NCBI GenBank assembly: GCA_023139255.1
Contig: JAGLNY010000058.1
Coordinates: forward strand, 1-11,122
Source: Spirochaetales bacterium
GTDB taxonomy: Bacteria > Spirochaetota > Spirochaetia > JABMQR01
DNA length: 11,122 nt
Direction: 5' to 3'
Positions 1 to 6,146 of the stretch are shown here, one piece after another. Numbering within the stretch: the stretch's first letter is position 1; every line of letters starts with the position of its first letter. The notes beneath the pieces are model-generated. The model was not told the origin of the DNA, ran no database searches, and worked only from the letters and a program-made list of their open reading frames with translations. Made by a program: the position numbers and the translations under genes.

Positions 1-280
1 CACTTCCCTGTGTAAACATATTCAGAAGTGTATCTTTATCGGCTCCCTCATCCTCTTTATCATCTGTGATATTCAACTGGAACCTTGCCATCCTCCAGTA
101 TATATCAGCTTTTTCCCGATCTGTGCCTGCAGACTTCAGGGTATTTTCCATGAACTCAAATCCCTCAATATACTCTTCGGCATCGTACAAGTCATCTGCC
201 TGTTTCAGGATGTCATCTGCAGCTGTTAACACGAATAGCGGCAGCAGTAGAACCAGTAATACTAAAACTATTTTTCTCAT
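1..280 (-). CDS. Secreted TPR-like protein, N-terminal part (3' end off window)
   Basis: The visible 93 residues begin MRKIVLVLLVLLLPLFVLTAA, a typical Sec signal peptide (positive start, long Leu/Val core, small residues before a probable cut near residue 20). The mature part starts ADDILKQADDLYDAEEYIEGFEFMENTL and continues with DREKADIYWRMARFQ. These are two acidic amphipathic helix pairs of the tetratricopeptide kind: Y/A spacing, an 'A..LY...EY..G' first repeat and a 'A.IYWR.A' second. The start is supported by AGGAGA five bases upstream of ATG. The protein is probably periplasmic or envelope-associated and may act as a protein-interaction scaffold. The rest lies beyond base 1, so length, further repeats and any catalytic domain are unknown. 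The TPR assignment is by pattern only; the signal peptide call is firm. Confidence 0.75.
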   Translation of the reverse strand, partial: MRKIVLVLLVLLLPLFVLTAADDILKQADDLYDAEEYIEGFEFMENTLKSAGTDREKADIYWRMARFQLNITDDKEDEGADKDTLLNMFTQGS

Positions 281-385
281 ATTGTCTCCTTATAAGACCA
301 TCGTTTCGGAGGCTGGAGACCGGGAACCGAAAACATGGGATGATATCAGCCCGGTTATTATTTTCATCCAAACCAGCTATTGATC

Positions 386-414
386 ATCATAGTACAGAAT
401 AGCAAAAAAATCGA
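386..414 (-). promoter_or_regulatory. Candidate promoter of the TPR-like gene
   Basis: On the minus strand TCGATT (414-409) and TATGAT (391-386) are separated by exactly 17 bases. The -10 matches the consensus in five of six positions; the -35 is weak (three of six). It lies about 105 bases upstream of the ATG at 280, leaving a long leader in which I see no strong structure. Inferred from sequence alone. Confidence 0.35.
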
Positions 415-423
415 GTTTATTAT

Positions 424-792
424 TTGAGACGTTGGTATCAAACAGATGATTTTATTTTTAATAGCTCATTTCGTTTACGAGGGTCGTATTTACCGCAGAA
501 AACGTATTCCGGCAAATTAACATTGCGTATTTCCCCTGATACACATGCCGAAATAGCCGGGGCTGCTGCTCTTGCAGTGAAAAGCCTAAATAAATGGGCT
601 GCTGAAACACTTAAAGAAGGTGTACTGGAAGCAGAAAAACAGAAAATTCGTGGAAAGCACATTACACCCTTTATCCTGGCGCGGCTCCACAAACAGACCG
701 GGGATAAAAGTCTTTTCTCAAATAAACAACTGGTCTATAACAATGTCCACGTCGCGGCAGAAATTGCCAAAGCCTATTCGGAACTGTGTTGA
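424..792 (+). pseudogene. Relic ORF: HicB-like RHH segment fused to PsuG C-terminus
   Basis: This 122-codon frame has a TTG start and no good ribosome site, and its two halves resemble unrelated families. Residues about 28-67 (YSGKLTLRISPDTHAEIAG, then KSLNKWAAETL) match the C-terminal ribbon-helix-helix part of HicB antitoxins: YSGK, beta strand, two helices, 'KSLN.W'. Residues about 68-122 (IRGKHITPFILARL, TGDKSLFSN, NNVHVAAEIAKAYSEL) match the last ~55 residues of pseudouridine-5'-phosphate glycosidase, which splits pseudouridine 5'-phosphate into uracil and ribose 5-phosphate. The junction falls near base 625. The glycosidase active site (N-terminal and central in this ~300-residue family) is absent, as is the HicB N-terminal domain, so neither activity is expected. 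The stop at 790-792 looks like the natural PsuG end. It is most likely scar material from deletion or recombination. An expressed short chimera cannot be excluded because the frame is intact. Confidence 0.6.
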
Positions 793-832
793 CCTGGTAA
801 ACACATTAAAATTGCTTTTACAAGGAAATCTT

Positions 833-2335
833 CTATATCTTCTTCAGAAACGCCCCGAATAGCGGATAGATCTCTTGATAAAACTCGAAGCGTTCCATAT
901 ACCGACTATGCATGTGCGGATCCGGAGCAAATTCCCGTGCAATCCTGACCATAGCTTTTGCTCCATGCTCCATGGATGAAAAAGCACCGCATGCTGTTCC
1001 AGCCATTATGGCCGCTCCCATACAGCCGGCTTCGGTAACTTCCAGTCTCTGTATCGGTCGGTTTAAAATGTCAGCCGTTAACTGTACCCAAAGATCAGAC
1101 CTGCTTCCACCACCCACAGCTCTTAATTGATTGATCTCAATATCGACCCGGGAAAGGTTCTGTACACTCTCCATAATATAATAGGTAGCCCCTTCGAGAA
1201 TACCTTTAAAAATATCCCCTCGTGTCGTAGATAAGGTGAGGCCGGCTATAAGACCGGATGAATCGGATAGAAAATCCGGAGGACCGGTTACAGAAAAATG
1301 GGGCAGTACCAGCAAGCTGCTTGGTCCTTCAGGCATCTCACCATCAAGATTCCTGTATATACTCTTGAGCTCTTCCGGCGACACTGCCTGCCCGCCGAGA
1401 ACCAATGAATCACGGAACCATTTGACCAGGGATCCACCCTGATTATAAATGAAGCTTACATAGTGCCCAGGAACGCTATGATGCTCGGTATTGAGACCGA
1501 GGGCCCGCATTCCAACACTCTCTTTTCGAAAGTCATAAGCCGGTACGAGGCAGAGATAGGTACCCATACCATACATGCCGACTCCAGCGGTTGTTACCCC
1601 ACAGCCAAGGGCATTGGCGCACTGATCGTGGGCACCCGCCACGAGGATTGTTCCGTCAGAAAGACCGAGTTTTCTACCCGCCGTTTGAGAGACTTCTCCT
1701 ATCATGGTTCCCGAGGGAACGGCGTCCGGAAGTTTTGCCCTCTCTATTCCGGATATTTTCAAAAGGTGATCTGACCAATTCTCCCGGTTAATATCAAAAA
1801 GCAGGCTCCTGTTCGCCAGCGAGAAATCAACTTTTGGTTCTCCCCCCAGCATAAAGGTAACAAACCCCGCCCAGTTGAGAAAATAATCCGTGCTTTCGTA
1901 TAACACAGGATCATGCTCACGAAGCCACATAAGTTTTGTTATGCCGTAGTGATTTCCAAGAGTATTTCCGGTAATGTTGTAGAGCTCTTCGTCATCTATT
2001 AATGAGGAAAGGAGAGGAAGATACTCAGCCCCCCGATTATCGTTTAGCAGGATAGACGGTCCTAATATTTTCCGCTCCTTTGAGACAGGCACCACAGATT
2101 CCCCAAGGGAGGAGACAGAGACGGCCTGGACCGGGTCATCCTTACATAATGCAGTAACAGAAGCTATAGTCTCCTGAATGCTCTGCCAAACAGCAGCACT
2201 ATCGAGTTCAGCATATCCCGGGAGAGGAGACTGGATGTCGTATTCCCGGTATCCTGTCGCGAGTATAGTTCCATCAGGGGTAAAAGCTACCGATTTGCAG
2301 CCGGTAGTTCCAACATCAATCCCAAGCAGACTCAC
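833..2335 (-). CDS. FGGY-family carbohydrate kinase
   Basis: 500 residues, the usual size for xylulokinase/rhamnulokinase relatives. This ATP-dependent sugar kinase has two actin-like FGGY domains. Visible motifs: N-terminal phosphate loop GIDVGTTG (5-12); GAHDQ (234-238) with D237 as the expected catalytic base; and the C-terminal adenosine motif AVGGGSRSDLW (406-416) followed by LTADILNRPI. The substrate region reads LNDNRGAEY (97-105), where xylulokinases usually have a W-D-x-R pattern, so I do not assign a xylulose, ribulose or glycerol substrate. It starts at GTG and overlaps the aldolase stop by four bases (GTGA), implying translational coupling. As the last gene of the operon it probably phosphorylates the ketose made by the isomerase before aldol cleavage. 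Its 3' end converges on the HicB/PsuG relic; no terminator hairpin is visible in the 40-base gap. Confidence 0.9.
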   Translation of the reverse strand: MSLLGIDVGTTGCKSVAFTPDGTILATGYREYDIQSPLPGYAELDSAAVWQSIQETIASVTALCKDDPVQAVSVSSLGESVVPVSKERKILGPSILLNDNRGAEYLPLLSSLIDDEELYNITGNTLGNHYGITKLMWLREHDPVLYESTDYFLNWAGFVTFMLGGEPKVDFSLANRSLLFDINRENWSDHLLKISGIERAKLPDAVPSGTMIGEVSQTAGRKLGLSDGTILVAGAHDQCANALGCGVTTAGVGMYGMGTYLCLVPAYDFRKESVGMRALGLNTEHHSVPGHYVSFIYNQGGSLVKWFRDSLVLGGQAVSPEELKSIYRNLDGEMPEGPSSLLVLPHFSVTGPPDFLSDSSGLIAGLTLSTTRGDIFKGILEGATYYIMESVQNLSRVDIEINQLRAVGGGSRSDLWVQLTADILNRPIQRLEVTEAGCMGAAIMAGTACGAFSSMEHGAKAMVRIAREFAPDPHMHSRYMERFEFYQEIYPLFGAFLKKI

Positions 2336-3237
2336 TTTAGCCCCAGTATGATACTGCTTTTTCCTGAAATCCCAAAGTAATCACTGAGGAGGGAAACAAC
2401 ATGGTCATATACCGCCTGTTGAGCCGCGGCAGTATCCGGATTCTGTTTCAGTGATTGCTCATAGGTTTGCCGGATCTCGGTACCAACATTTACCTTTGCA
2501 ATTCCATTCCGGATACCTTCGAGAACATACTCTTTTATCACACCCGAACCGCCATGAAGTACCATTGGTATGCTGCAAGCTTCTGTAAGGGCTTTAAGAT
2601 GATCAATATTGATCCTTGCTGCAACTTTCTTCTTGTCCTTAAGTGCCCCGGACACCGCCCCGTGAATACTCCCAACTGCAACCGAGAGCCAGTCACACCC
2701 GGTTTCATTCACAAATCTTGCAGCCTCATCAGGATCGGTAAATCCCTTTCCGGATGAAAAAATCTCTTCGTATGAAGGAAGCGGTCCTGATCCATGGCCC
2801 ATAACTGCACCAAGCTCTGCCTCGCAGGGAACACCTGCTGCATGAGCCATTTCAGCCGTTTCTGCGGAACAGCGTATGTTTTCATCAAGCGAAAGGCGGG
2901 AACCATCAATCATTACCGATTGATAACCAACGTCCAGTGCACGTTTTATGATTTCACGGTAGTCCACTTTCAAGTTATCCTCGTCGATCACTGGGATGTG
3001 ATCAAGATGAAGCCGGACATTTGAGTTTTCGTACTTCTTATACTCATTATACACAGCCTCCAGACTGCCCGCCTCGAATTTTCTCCACTCCAGCCTGGCA
3101 ACTTCTATCAGGGCGAAAGCATCCTGGTCGGCTGCCGCCCGGACAATAGGTTCCAGCATTGGCAGATGGGGGATGTTAAATGCCGGGATAGCAATACCCG
3201 CTTTCCAGGCCCTCTTCATATATTCTGTTGTGTTCAA
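2332..3237 (-). CDS. Class II (zinc) ketose-phosphate aldolase, FbaA/GatY family
   Basis: 301 residues, a full-length class II aldolase of the fructose-/tagatose-bisphosphate type, which cleaves a ketose phosphate to dihydroxyacetone phosphate and an aldehyde. Signature elements in order: AFNIPHL (19-25); HLDH (77-80) with catalytic D79 and zinc-ligand H80; VMIDGS (108-113); CEAELGAVMGHG (138-149); VAVGSIHG (186-193) with zinc-ligand H192; VLHGGSG (226-232) with zinc-ligand H228; and the phosphate/substrate loop KVNVGTEIR (248-256). All catalytic residues are therefore present. The TTG start is chosen because GGAGA lies six bases upstream and the TTGA overlap with the isomerase stop gives coupling; an ATG at codon 7 is the alternative. 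Between an isomerase and an FGGY kinase, a monophosphate (ketose 1-phosphate) substrate is as likely as a bisphosphate, so the specific sugar is left open. Confidence 0.9.
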   Translation of the reverse strand: MNTTEYMKRAWKAGIAIPAFNIPHLPMLEPIVRAAADQDAFALIEVARLEWRKFEAGSLEAVYNEYKKYENSNVRLHLDHIPVIDEDNLKVDYREIIKRALDVGYQSVMIDGSRLSLDENIRCSAETAEMAHAAGVPCEAELGAVMGHGSGPLPSYEEIFSSGKGFTDPDEAARFVNETGCDWLSVAVGSIHGAVSGALKDKKKVAARINIDHLKALTEACSIPMVLHGGSGVIKEYVLEGIRNGIAKVNVGTEIRQTYEQSLKQNPDTAAAQQAVYDHVVSLLSDYFGISGKSSIILGLK

Positions 3238-4649
3238 AGTGTTTCTCCTAAAAAAGTTGTGACATCGAAATCAAGATAACGGATGAGTGCTTCGGCAATG
3301 GGGCCGCGAACATCTCCCGGGGTCAGCGCTACATGGTGACGATGCCCCTCATAACCAATGTGCTGAAGAACATCCTGCAGTTTTGGAATATCCGCGACAC
3401 CAGCGACACCAAAGTAGTTCTCAGGAATCCCGTCATCTGTAAAAGTACCCTTGCCCAGATACATTTTTATCCTTCCGTTATCGGTGGTAATATTCCCATA
3501 GGTAAAATCCCCTGCTGCCATTCTTCCCTGATTACATCCAAACCCCTTACCGGGCCCAACTGCTTTTGCAATAATGGCATGATCTGCTATTCGTCCCCGG
3601 GCGGCCATCAGGCTCGCTGGAGCATTTCCACAGTGAAAGAGAATACACTTCTCTTCCTCGTCTTCGTAGTTGTTGTTCCAGTCCAGAACAGTTGCAGCCG
3701 CTTTCGAGGCAACACCAAGGATCTGCATCATAACTGCACTTCCTGTATCAACTTCACACGCAACAGGAAAACCGGCTTCTGAGAGGATCCCGTTCACCAC
3801 ACACGGGGAAATTCCCATCTGCTCCTGCATCTCTGACCAGCACCGAATACTCATTGTATGGAGATTCAGTTCGGCGGCGATTTCCCTAAGGACTACTGCC
3901 AATCGTACAAGGTTGTCGAAAGCTGAATCCGGTACCCCGTCCCACCCGGCAGTTTTTTTAAGAATTTCCGCTTCATTTTTGTATGCTTTATTTGATACTT
4001 CCACTGACTTCATGCGGTTAAAAACGTCAGAAAGGTCTACCGTCTCTACGCTGATTCCATGGCTCTGAAGGGCTAATTCATCAATGCGGACAGTTTTAAA
4101 GGGTGTAGTCCGTGCACCGATCGCCCCGACATTCATCCCTCTGACGGTCTTTACTACGCTACAGACGGCGTCAAAATGCTGGATATTCTCACGGAAAGCC
4201 CGGCTTGAAGGACTCACTACATGGGGTTTTCCCACTGAAAACTTCACACCATACTGCCGGAATACATCCATCATTGAAAGTTTCCCGCAGAAAGAGTCCC
4301 GGCGTTCAGATGATCCCATTTTGGACAGCTCATCGGGATATGCCTGGATAAATATCGGGACACCTGCATCTTTGAGGGCTTCCACCCCGCCTGTCTCATC
4401 ACCAAAGTTTGGCAGGGAAAGAATTACACCATCGAAATTTCCTTTATTCTCGTGCAGGAATTTAGCATATTCCCGCCCCTCCGCAGGTGTTTCGACGGCA
4501 CCATGGTTCGTAGCACCGACATCCATACTTATCACTTCATATCCCATTTCACCAAGAACCCTCGGCAGCTCTTCCTGCGCATCCTTTATCATCGAAGCAG
4601 GAAAAAGACTCCTGTTGCCGTATAGTAAAGCGAATTTTGATTTGATCAT
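3234..4649 (-). CDS. L-fucose/L-arabinose isomerase family protein
   Basis: 471 residues with the fold pattern of the Mn-dependent fucose/arabinose isomerases that interconvert aldose and ketose. The three expected metal ligands are visible: E273 in RCWSEMQ (269-275), D301 in CEVDTGSA (298-305) and a histidine in GHRHHVAL (435-442). Other family features are SLPNFGDETG (78-87), NGILSEAGFPVACE (286-299) and the FHCGNAP loop (338-344). It is shorter than E. coli FucI (~590 residues), as in the divergent branch often annotated simply as 'fucose isomerase'. A GGAGG five bases upstream supports the ATG. It is the first gene of the operon, behind a promoter flanked by two LacI-type operators. The likely role is the first step of catabolism of an unidentified sugar, possibly a deoxy or otherwise modified one. 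Fucose itself is not established because fuculose-phosphate aldolase (FucA) is not part of the cluster. Confidence 0.85.
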   Translation of the reverse strand: MIKSKFALLYGNRSLFPASMIKDAQEELPRVLGEMGYEVISMDVGATNHGAVETPAEGREYAKFLHENKGNFDGVILSLPNFGDETGGVEALKDAGVPIFIQAYPDELSKMGSSERRDSFCGKLSMMDVFRQYGVKFSVGKPHVVSPSSRAFRENIQHFDAVCSVVKTVRGMNVGAIGARTTPFKTVRIDELALQSHGISVETVDLSDVFNRMKSVEVSNKAYKNEAEILKKTAGWDGVPDSAFDNLVRLAVVLREIAAELNLHTMSIRCWSEMQEQMGISPCVVNGILSEAGFPVACEVDTGSAVMMQILGVASKAAATVLDWNNNYEDEEEKCILFHCGNAPASLMAARGRIADHAIIAKAVGPGKGFGCNQGRMAAGDFTYGNITTDNGRIKMYLGKGTFTDDGIPENYFGVAGVADIPKLQDVLQHIGYEGHRHHVALTPGDVRGPIAEALIRYLDFDVTTFLGETL

Positions 4650-4692
4650 TTAATATTCCTCCAAAAAAGTATAGCATATATTATATTGTTAA

Positions 4693-4702
4693 TTAACGGT
4701 AA
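4693..4702. promoter_or_regulatory. LacI-type operator O2 (TTAACGGTAA)
   Basis: Differs from O1 by one base and is centred 48 bp from it, just downstream of the -10 at the expected transcription start. A site here would block initiation. Together with O1 it brackets the promoter. Confidence 0.45.
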
Positions 4703-4706
4703 TAAG

Positions 4707-4735
4707 TTATTATCACGACAGATAAGACTTGTCAA
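4707..4735 (-). promoter_or_regulatory. Promoter of the sugar operon
   Basis: A perfect -35 TTGACA lies at 4735-4730 on the minus strand. The -10 is either TAATAA (4712-4707, spacing 17) or the better-matching GATAAT (4714-4709, spacing 15). Transcription would start near 4700, about 50 bases before the isomerase ATG, on top of the downstream operator. A second possible -10, TATAAT, lies at 4685-4680 but lacks a good -35. Confidence 0.55.
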
Positions 4736-4740
4736 ATTGT

Positions 4741-4750
4741 TTACCGGTAA
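4741..4750. promoter_or_regulatory. LacI-type operator O1 (TTACCGGTAA)
   Basis: A perfect 10-bp palindrome in the context TGTTTACCGGTAACA, ending five bases upstream of the sugar operon's -35 box. The CG-centred, TTAC/GTAA-armed form is typical of LacI-family repressors; E. coli GntR-type sites (ATGTTACCGGTAACAT) look almost the same. It lies 20 bases past the slyX stop. No regulator gene is present in the window. Confidence 0.55.
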
Positions 4751-4769
4751 CATGACAGCATCGTTAATA

Positions 4770-4976
4770 TCAGTAGTGCGGAGGTCTCTCGCCAGTATTT
4801 CGTTCTTCAGCAGCCAGTTCCAGTAAATCTTCAAGTTTTTTTGAAAGAAGTTCTGTTTTATTTTCCAGATCATGGATTCGCTGCTGCTGGTCTATGATAA
4901 CCTCATTGAGCTGCTGAACCAGATCGTCCTGATAGGCCAATTTTGTTTCAAGCCGTATAATTCGCTCTTCTGACAC
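4770..4976 (-). CDS. slyX: SlyX family coiled-coil protein
   Basis: 68 residues (VSEERIIRLETKLAYQDD...). This small helical protein family is found in many diderm bacteria and has no settled biochemical role; it is named from its position next to slyD in E. coli. Family marks are the start 'EERI..LETKLAYQ', two heptad-rich coiled-coil helices (to about residue 58) and the invariant C-terminal RPPHY. I chose the GTG at 4976 because AGGAG lies nine bases before it. The in-frame ATG at 4985 adds only MQR and directly abuts the AGGAG, leaving no spacer. It sits upstream of, and on the same strand as, the sugar operon. The 120-base gap holds that operon's own promoter and operators, so functional linkage is doubtful. 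Confidence 0.88.
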   Translation of the reverse strand: MSEERIIRLETKLAYQDDLVQQLNEVIIDQQQRIHDLENKTELLSKKLEDLLELAAEERNTGERPPHY

Positions 4977-5011
4977 TCTCTGCATCTCCTGATTGCGGAT
5001 TTCAGAAACAT

Positions 5012-5038
5012 ACTATACCAGCCGGAGAGGAGAAGCAA
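5012..5038 (-). promoter_or_regulatory. Candidate extended -10 promoter of slyX
   Basis: Minus-strand TGGTATAGT (TATAGT at 5017-5012) is an extended -10 with five of six consensus bases. TTGCTT (5038-5033) is a weak -35 at 15-base spacing. The start would lie about 30 bases before the slyX GTG. Confidence 0.4.
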
Positions 5039-5076
5039 GATTGAAGAGAAAAACTATCAATTTCTTCATGACATCG

Positions 5077-5105
5077 TTCACTAAATTTGTCAAATAAATT
5101 ATACT
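5077..5105 (+). promoter_or_regulatory. Candidate promoter of the nadCAB operon
   Basis: TTCACT (5077-5082) and TATACT (5100-5105) are separated by 17 bases, with four and five consensus matches respectively. The predicted start near 5112 would put both a perfect palindrome and the long inverted-repeat element in the 5' leader of nadC. Confidence 0.45.
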
Positions 5106-5122
5106 GTTTCTCCAAACAGTAT
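5101..5122. promoter_or_regulatory. Perfect 9-bp-arm palindrome, candidate operator of nadCAB
   Basis: Arms ATACTGTTT (5101-5109) and AAACAGTAT (5114-5122) around CTCC are perfectly complementary. The left arm overlaps the -10 box and the centre falls on the predicted start site, where a repressor would act. There is no U-tract, so it is not a terminator. It does not let me name the regulator. Confidence 0.45.
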
Positions 5123-5254
5123 CGTGTCAACCGAAAGATGACGCTTTGAGACAAGGCGGAACAAAGCACAGGAAGCGGAGTGTACTTTATGTACATGAGC
5201 ATTTCGAGCATTTATCCAACGCCGTATCAGAGCGTCAGGTGAAGGTTGACACGA
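5122..5254. repeat. MITE-like nested inverted-repeat element in the nadC leader
   Basis: The ends are perfect 11-bp inverted repeats: TCGTGTCAACC (5122-5132) and GGTTGACACGA (5244-5254). Further in, TGACGCTTTGA (5139-5149) pairs with TCAGAGCGTCA (5227-5237) with one G-T wobble. GGCG (5155-5158) pairs with CGCC (5220-5223), and TGTAC/GTACA pair around TTTAT near the centre. AGTATCG occurs on both sides (5118-5124 and 5259-5265), a possible target-site duplication, though the left copy overlaps the terminal repeat. It encodes no protein and resembles short interspersed palindromic elements. Copy number elsewhere in the genome cannot be seen here. Confidence 0.6.
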
Positions 5255-5277
5255 CACTAGTATCGGAGGAAGCATTA

Positions 5278-6087
5278 ATGAGCAGTTTGATAAAACTTAC
5301 ACTTGAGGAAGATCTTGCCGATGTCGGCGATGTAACCAGCAAGGCAATCTTCACCGACGAAACCGATATCTTCCACCTGATTTCCAAAAATACCGGTGTT
5401 CTCTGTGGAACAGATACGGTAGTTGAAGTGTTTAATGAAGTTGACCCCGGCATATCAGTCAAGTTTCTAAAAAATGATAGTGAAGAACTGGTCCCCGGCA
5501 CTATTATTGCGGAGATATCGGGAACAGTCCGCTCTATCCTGACAGCTGAACGCACAGCCCTGAATTTTCTTTCACACTTGAGCGGTATAGCTACAAAGAC
5601 CCGGGATTTTACCCGGCTTGCGAAAGGCGCGGTAATTCTTGATACCAGGAAAACCATTCCCGGTCTGCGCAGACTCGAAAAATACGCCGTTGTCTGCGGG
5701 GGCGGTCAAAATCACCGGATGGGACTGTATGATATGGTCATGATAAAAGATAATCATATAGATGCCGCCGGCGGCATACCCCAGGCTGTGCAGCGTATCC
5801 GGGATATGTGGGGAAGTACCTACCGGATTGAAGTTGAGACACGAAATCTTGAGGAAGTCAGAACAGCCCTGGAATGCGGTGCAGACAGAATAATGCTGGA
5901 CAATATGTCTTCAGGGATGATGAAAGAAGCTGTTGCTATTGTCGGTGGAGCAGCGGAAACAGAAGCTTCTGGAAACGTCAATCTTGAGAGAATAGCCGAC
6001 ATCGCAAAAACAGGTGTGGATTTCATTTCAGTCGGCGGGCTGACACATACCGTAACCGCTTTTGACTTCTCACTGCGGAAAATGTAA
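5278..6087 (+). CDS. nadC: Nicotinate-nucleotide pyrophosphorylase (carboxylating)
   Basis: 269 residues, normal for NadC, which joins quinolinate and phosphoribosyl pyrophosphate to give nicotinate mononucleotide, CO2 and pyrophosphate. Motifs: EDLADVGDVTS (11-21); ERTALNFLSHLSGIAT (91-106); DTRKTIPGLR (122-131); CGGGQNHRMGLYDMVMIKDN (140-159), with the Arg/His/Lys residues that bind the two phosphorylated substrates; EVE (185-187); LDN (207-209); and SVGGLTH (251-257). The ATG is preceded by GGAGG with an eight-base spacer. The frame stays open to 5146, but that extension runs through the inverted-repeat element and is not NadC-like, so it is excluded. It is first in nadC-nadA-nadB; the 59 bases to nadA carry only a purine-rich ribosome site. 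Confidence 0.96.
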   Translation: MSSLIKLTLEEDLADVGDVTSKAIFTDETDIFHLISKNTGVLCGTDTVVEVFNEVDPGISVKFLKNDSEELVPGTIIAEISGTVRSILTAERTALNFLSHLSGIATKTRDFTRLAKGAVILDTRKTIPGLRRLEKYAVVCGGGQNHRMGLYDMVMIKDNHIDAAGGIPQAVQRIRDMWGSTYRIEVETRNLEEVRTALECGADRIMLDNMSSGMMKEAVAIVGGAAETEASGNVNLERIADIAKTGVDFISVGGLTHTVTAFDFSLRKM

Positions 6088-6146
6088 TAATTGCGTTGAA
6101 AGCTGGATACACTGTCGAAGCAGACAAGAAAAAGGAATGAGATATT

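Noticed and set aside
3333..4653. Long plus-strand open frames antisense to the isomerase (up to 189 codons)
   Set aside because: They are shadows of a well-supported minus-strand gene with all catalytic residues; their translations have no family pattern.
5101..5122. Intrinsic terminator reading of the 9-bp hairpin
   Set aside because: No U-tract follows on either strand and the stem is AT-rich; it overlaps a promoter -10 rather than a gene end.
5146..5277. N-terminal extension of NadC by 44 codons
   Set aside because: The extension is translated from the inverted-repeat element, is unlike any NadC N-terminus and lacks a ribosome site, while the ATG at 5278 has GGAGG at good spacing and gives a normal-length protein.
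5244..5278. Outward promoter from TTGACA in the right terminal repeat driving nadC
   Set aside because: No acceptable -10 lies 15-19 bases downstream, and the start would fall at or past the nadC ribosome site.
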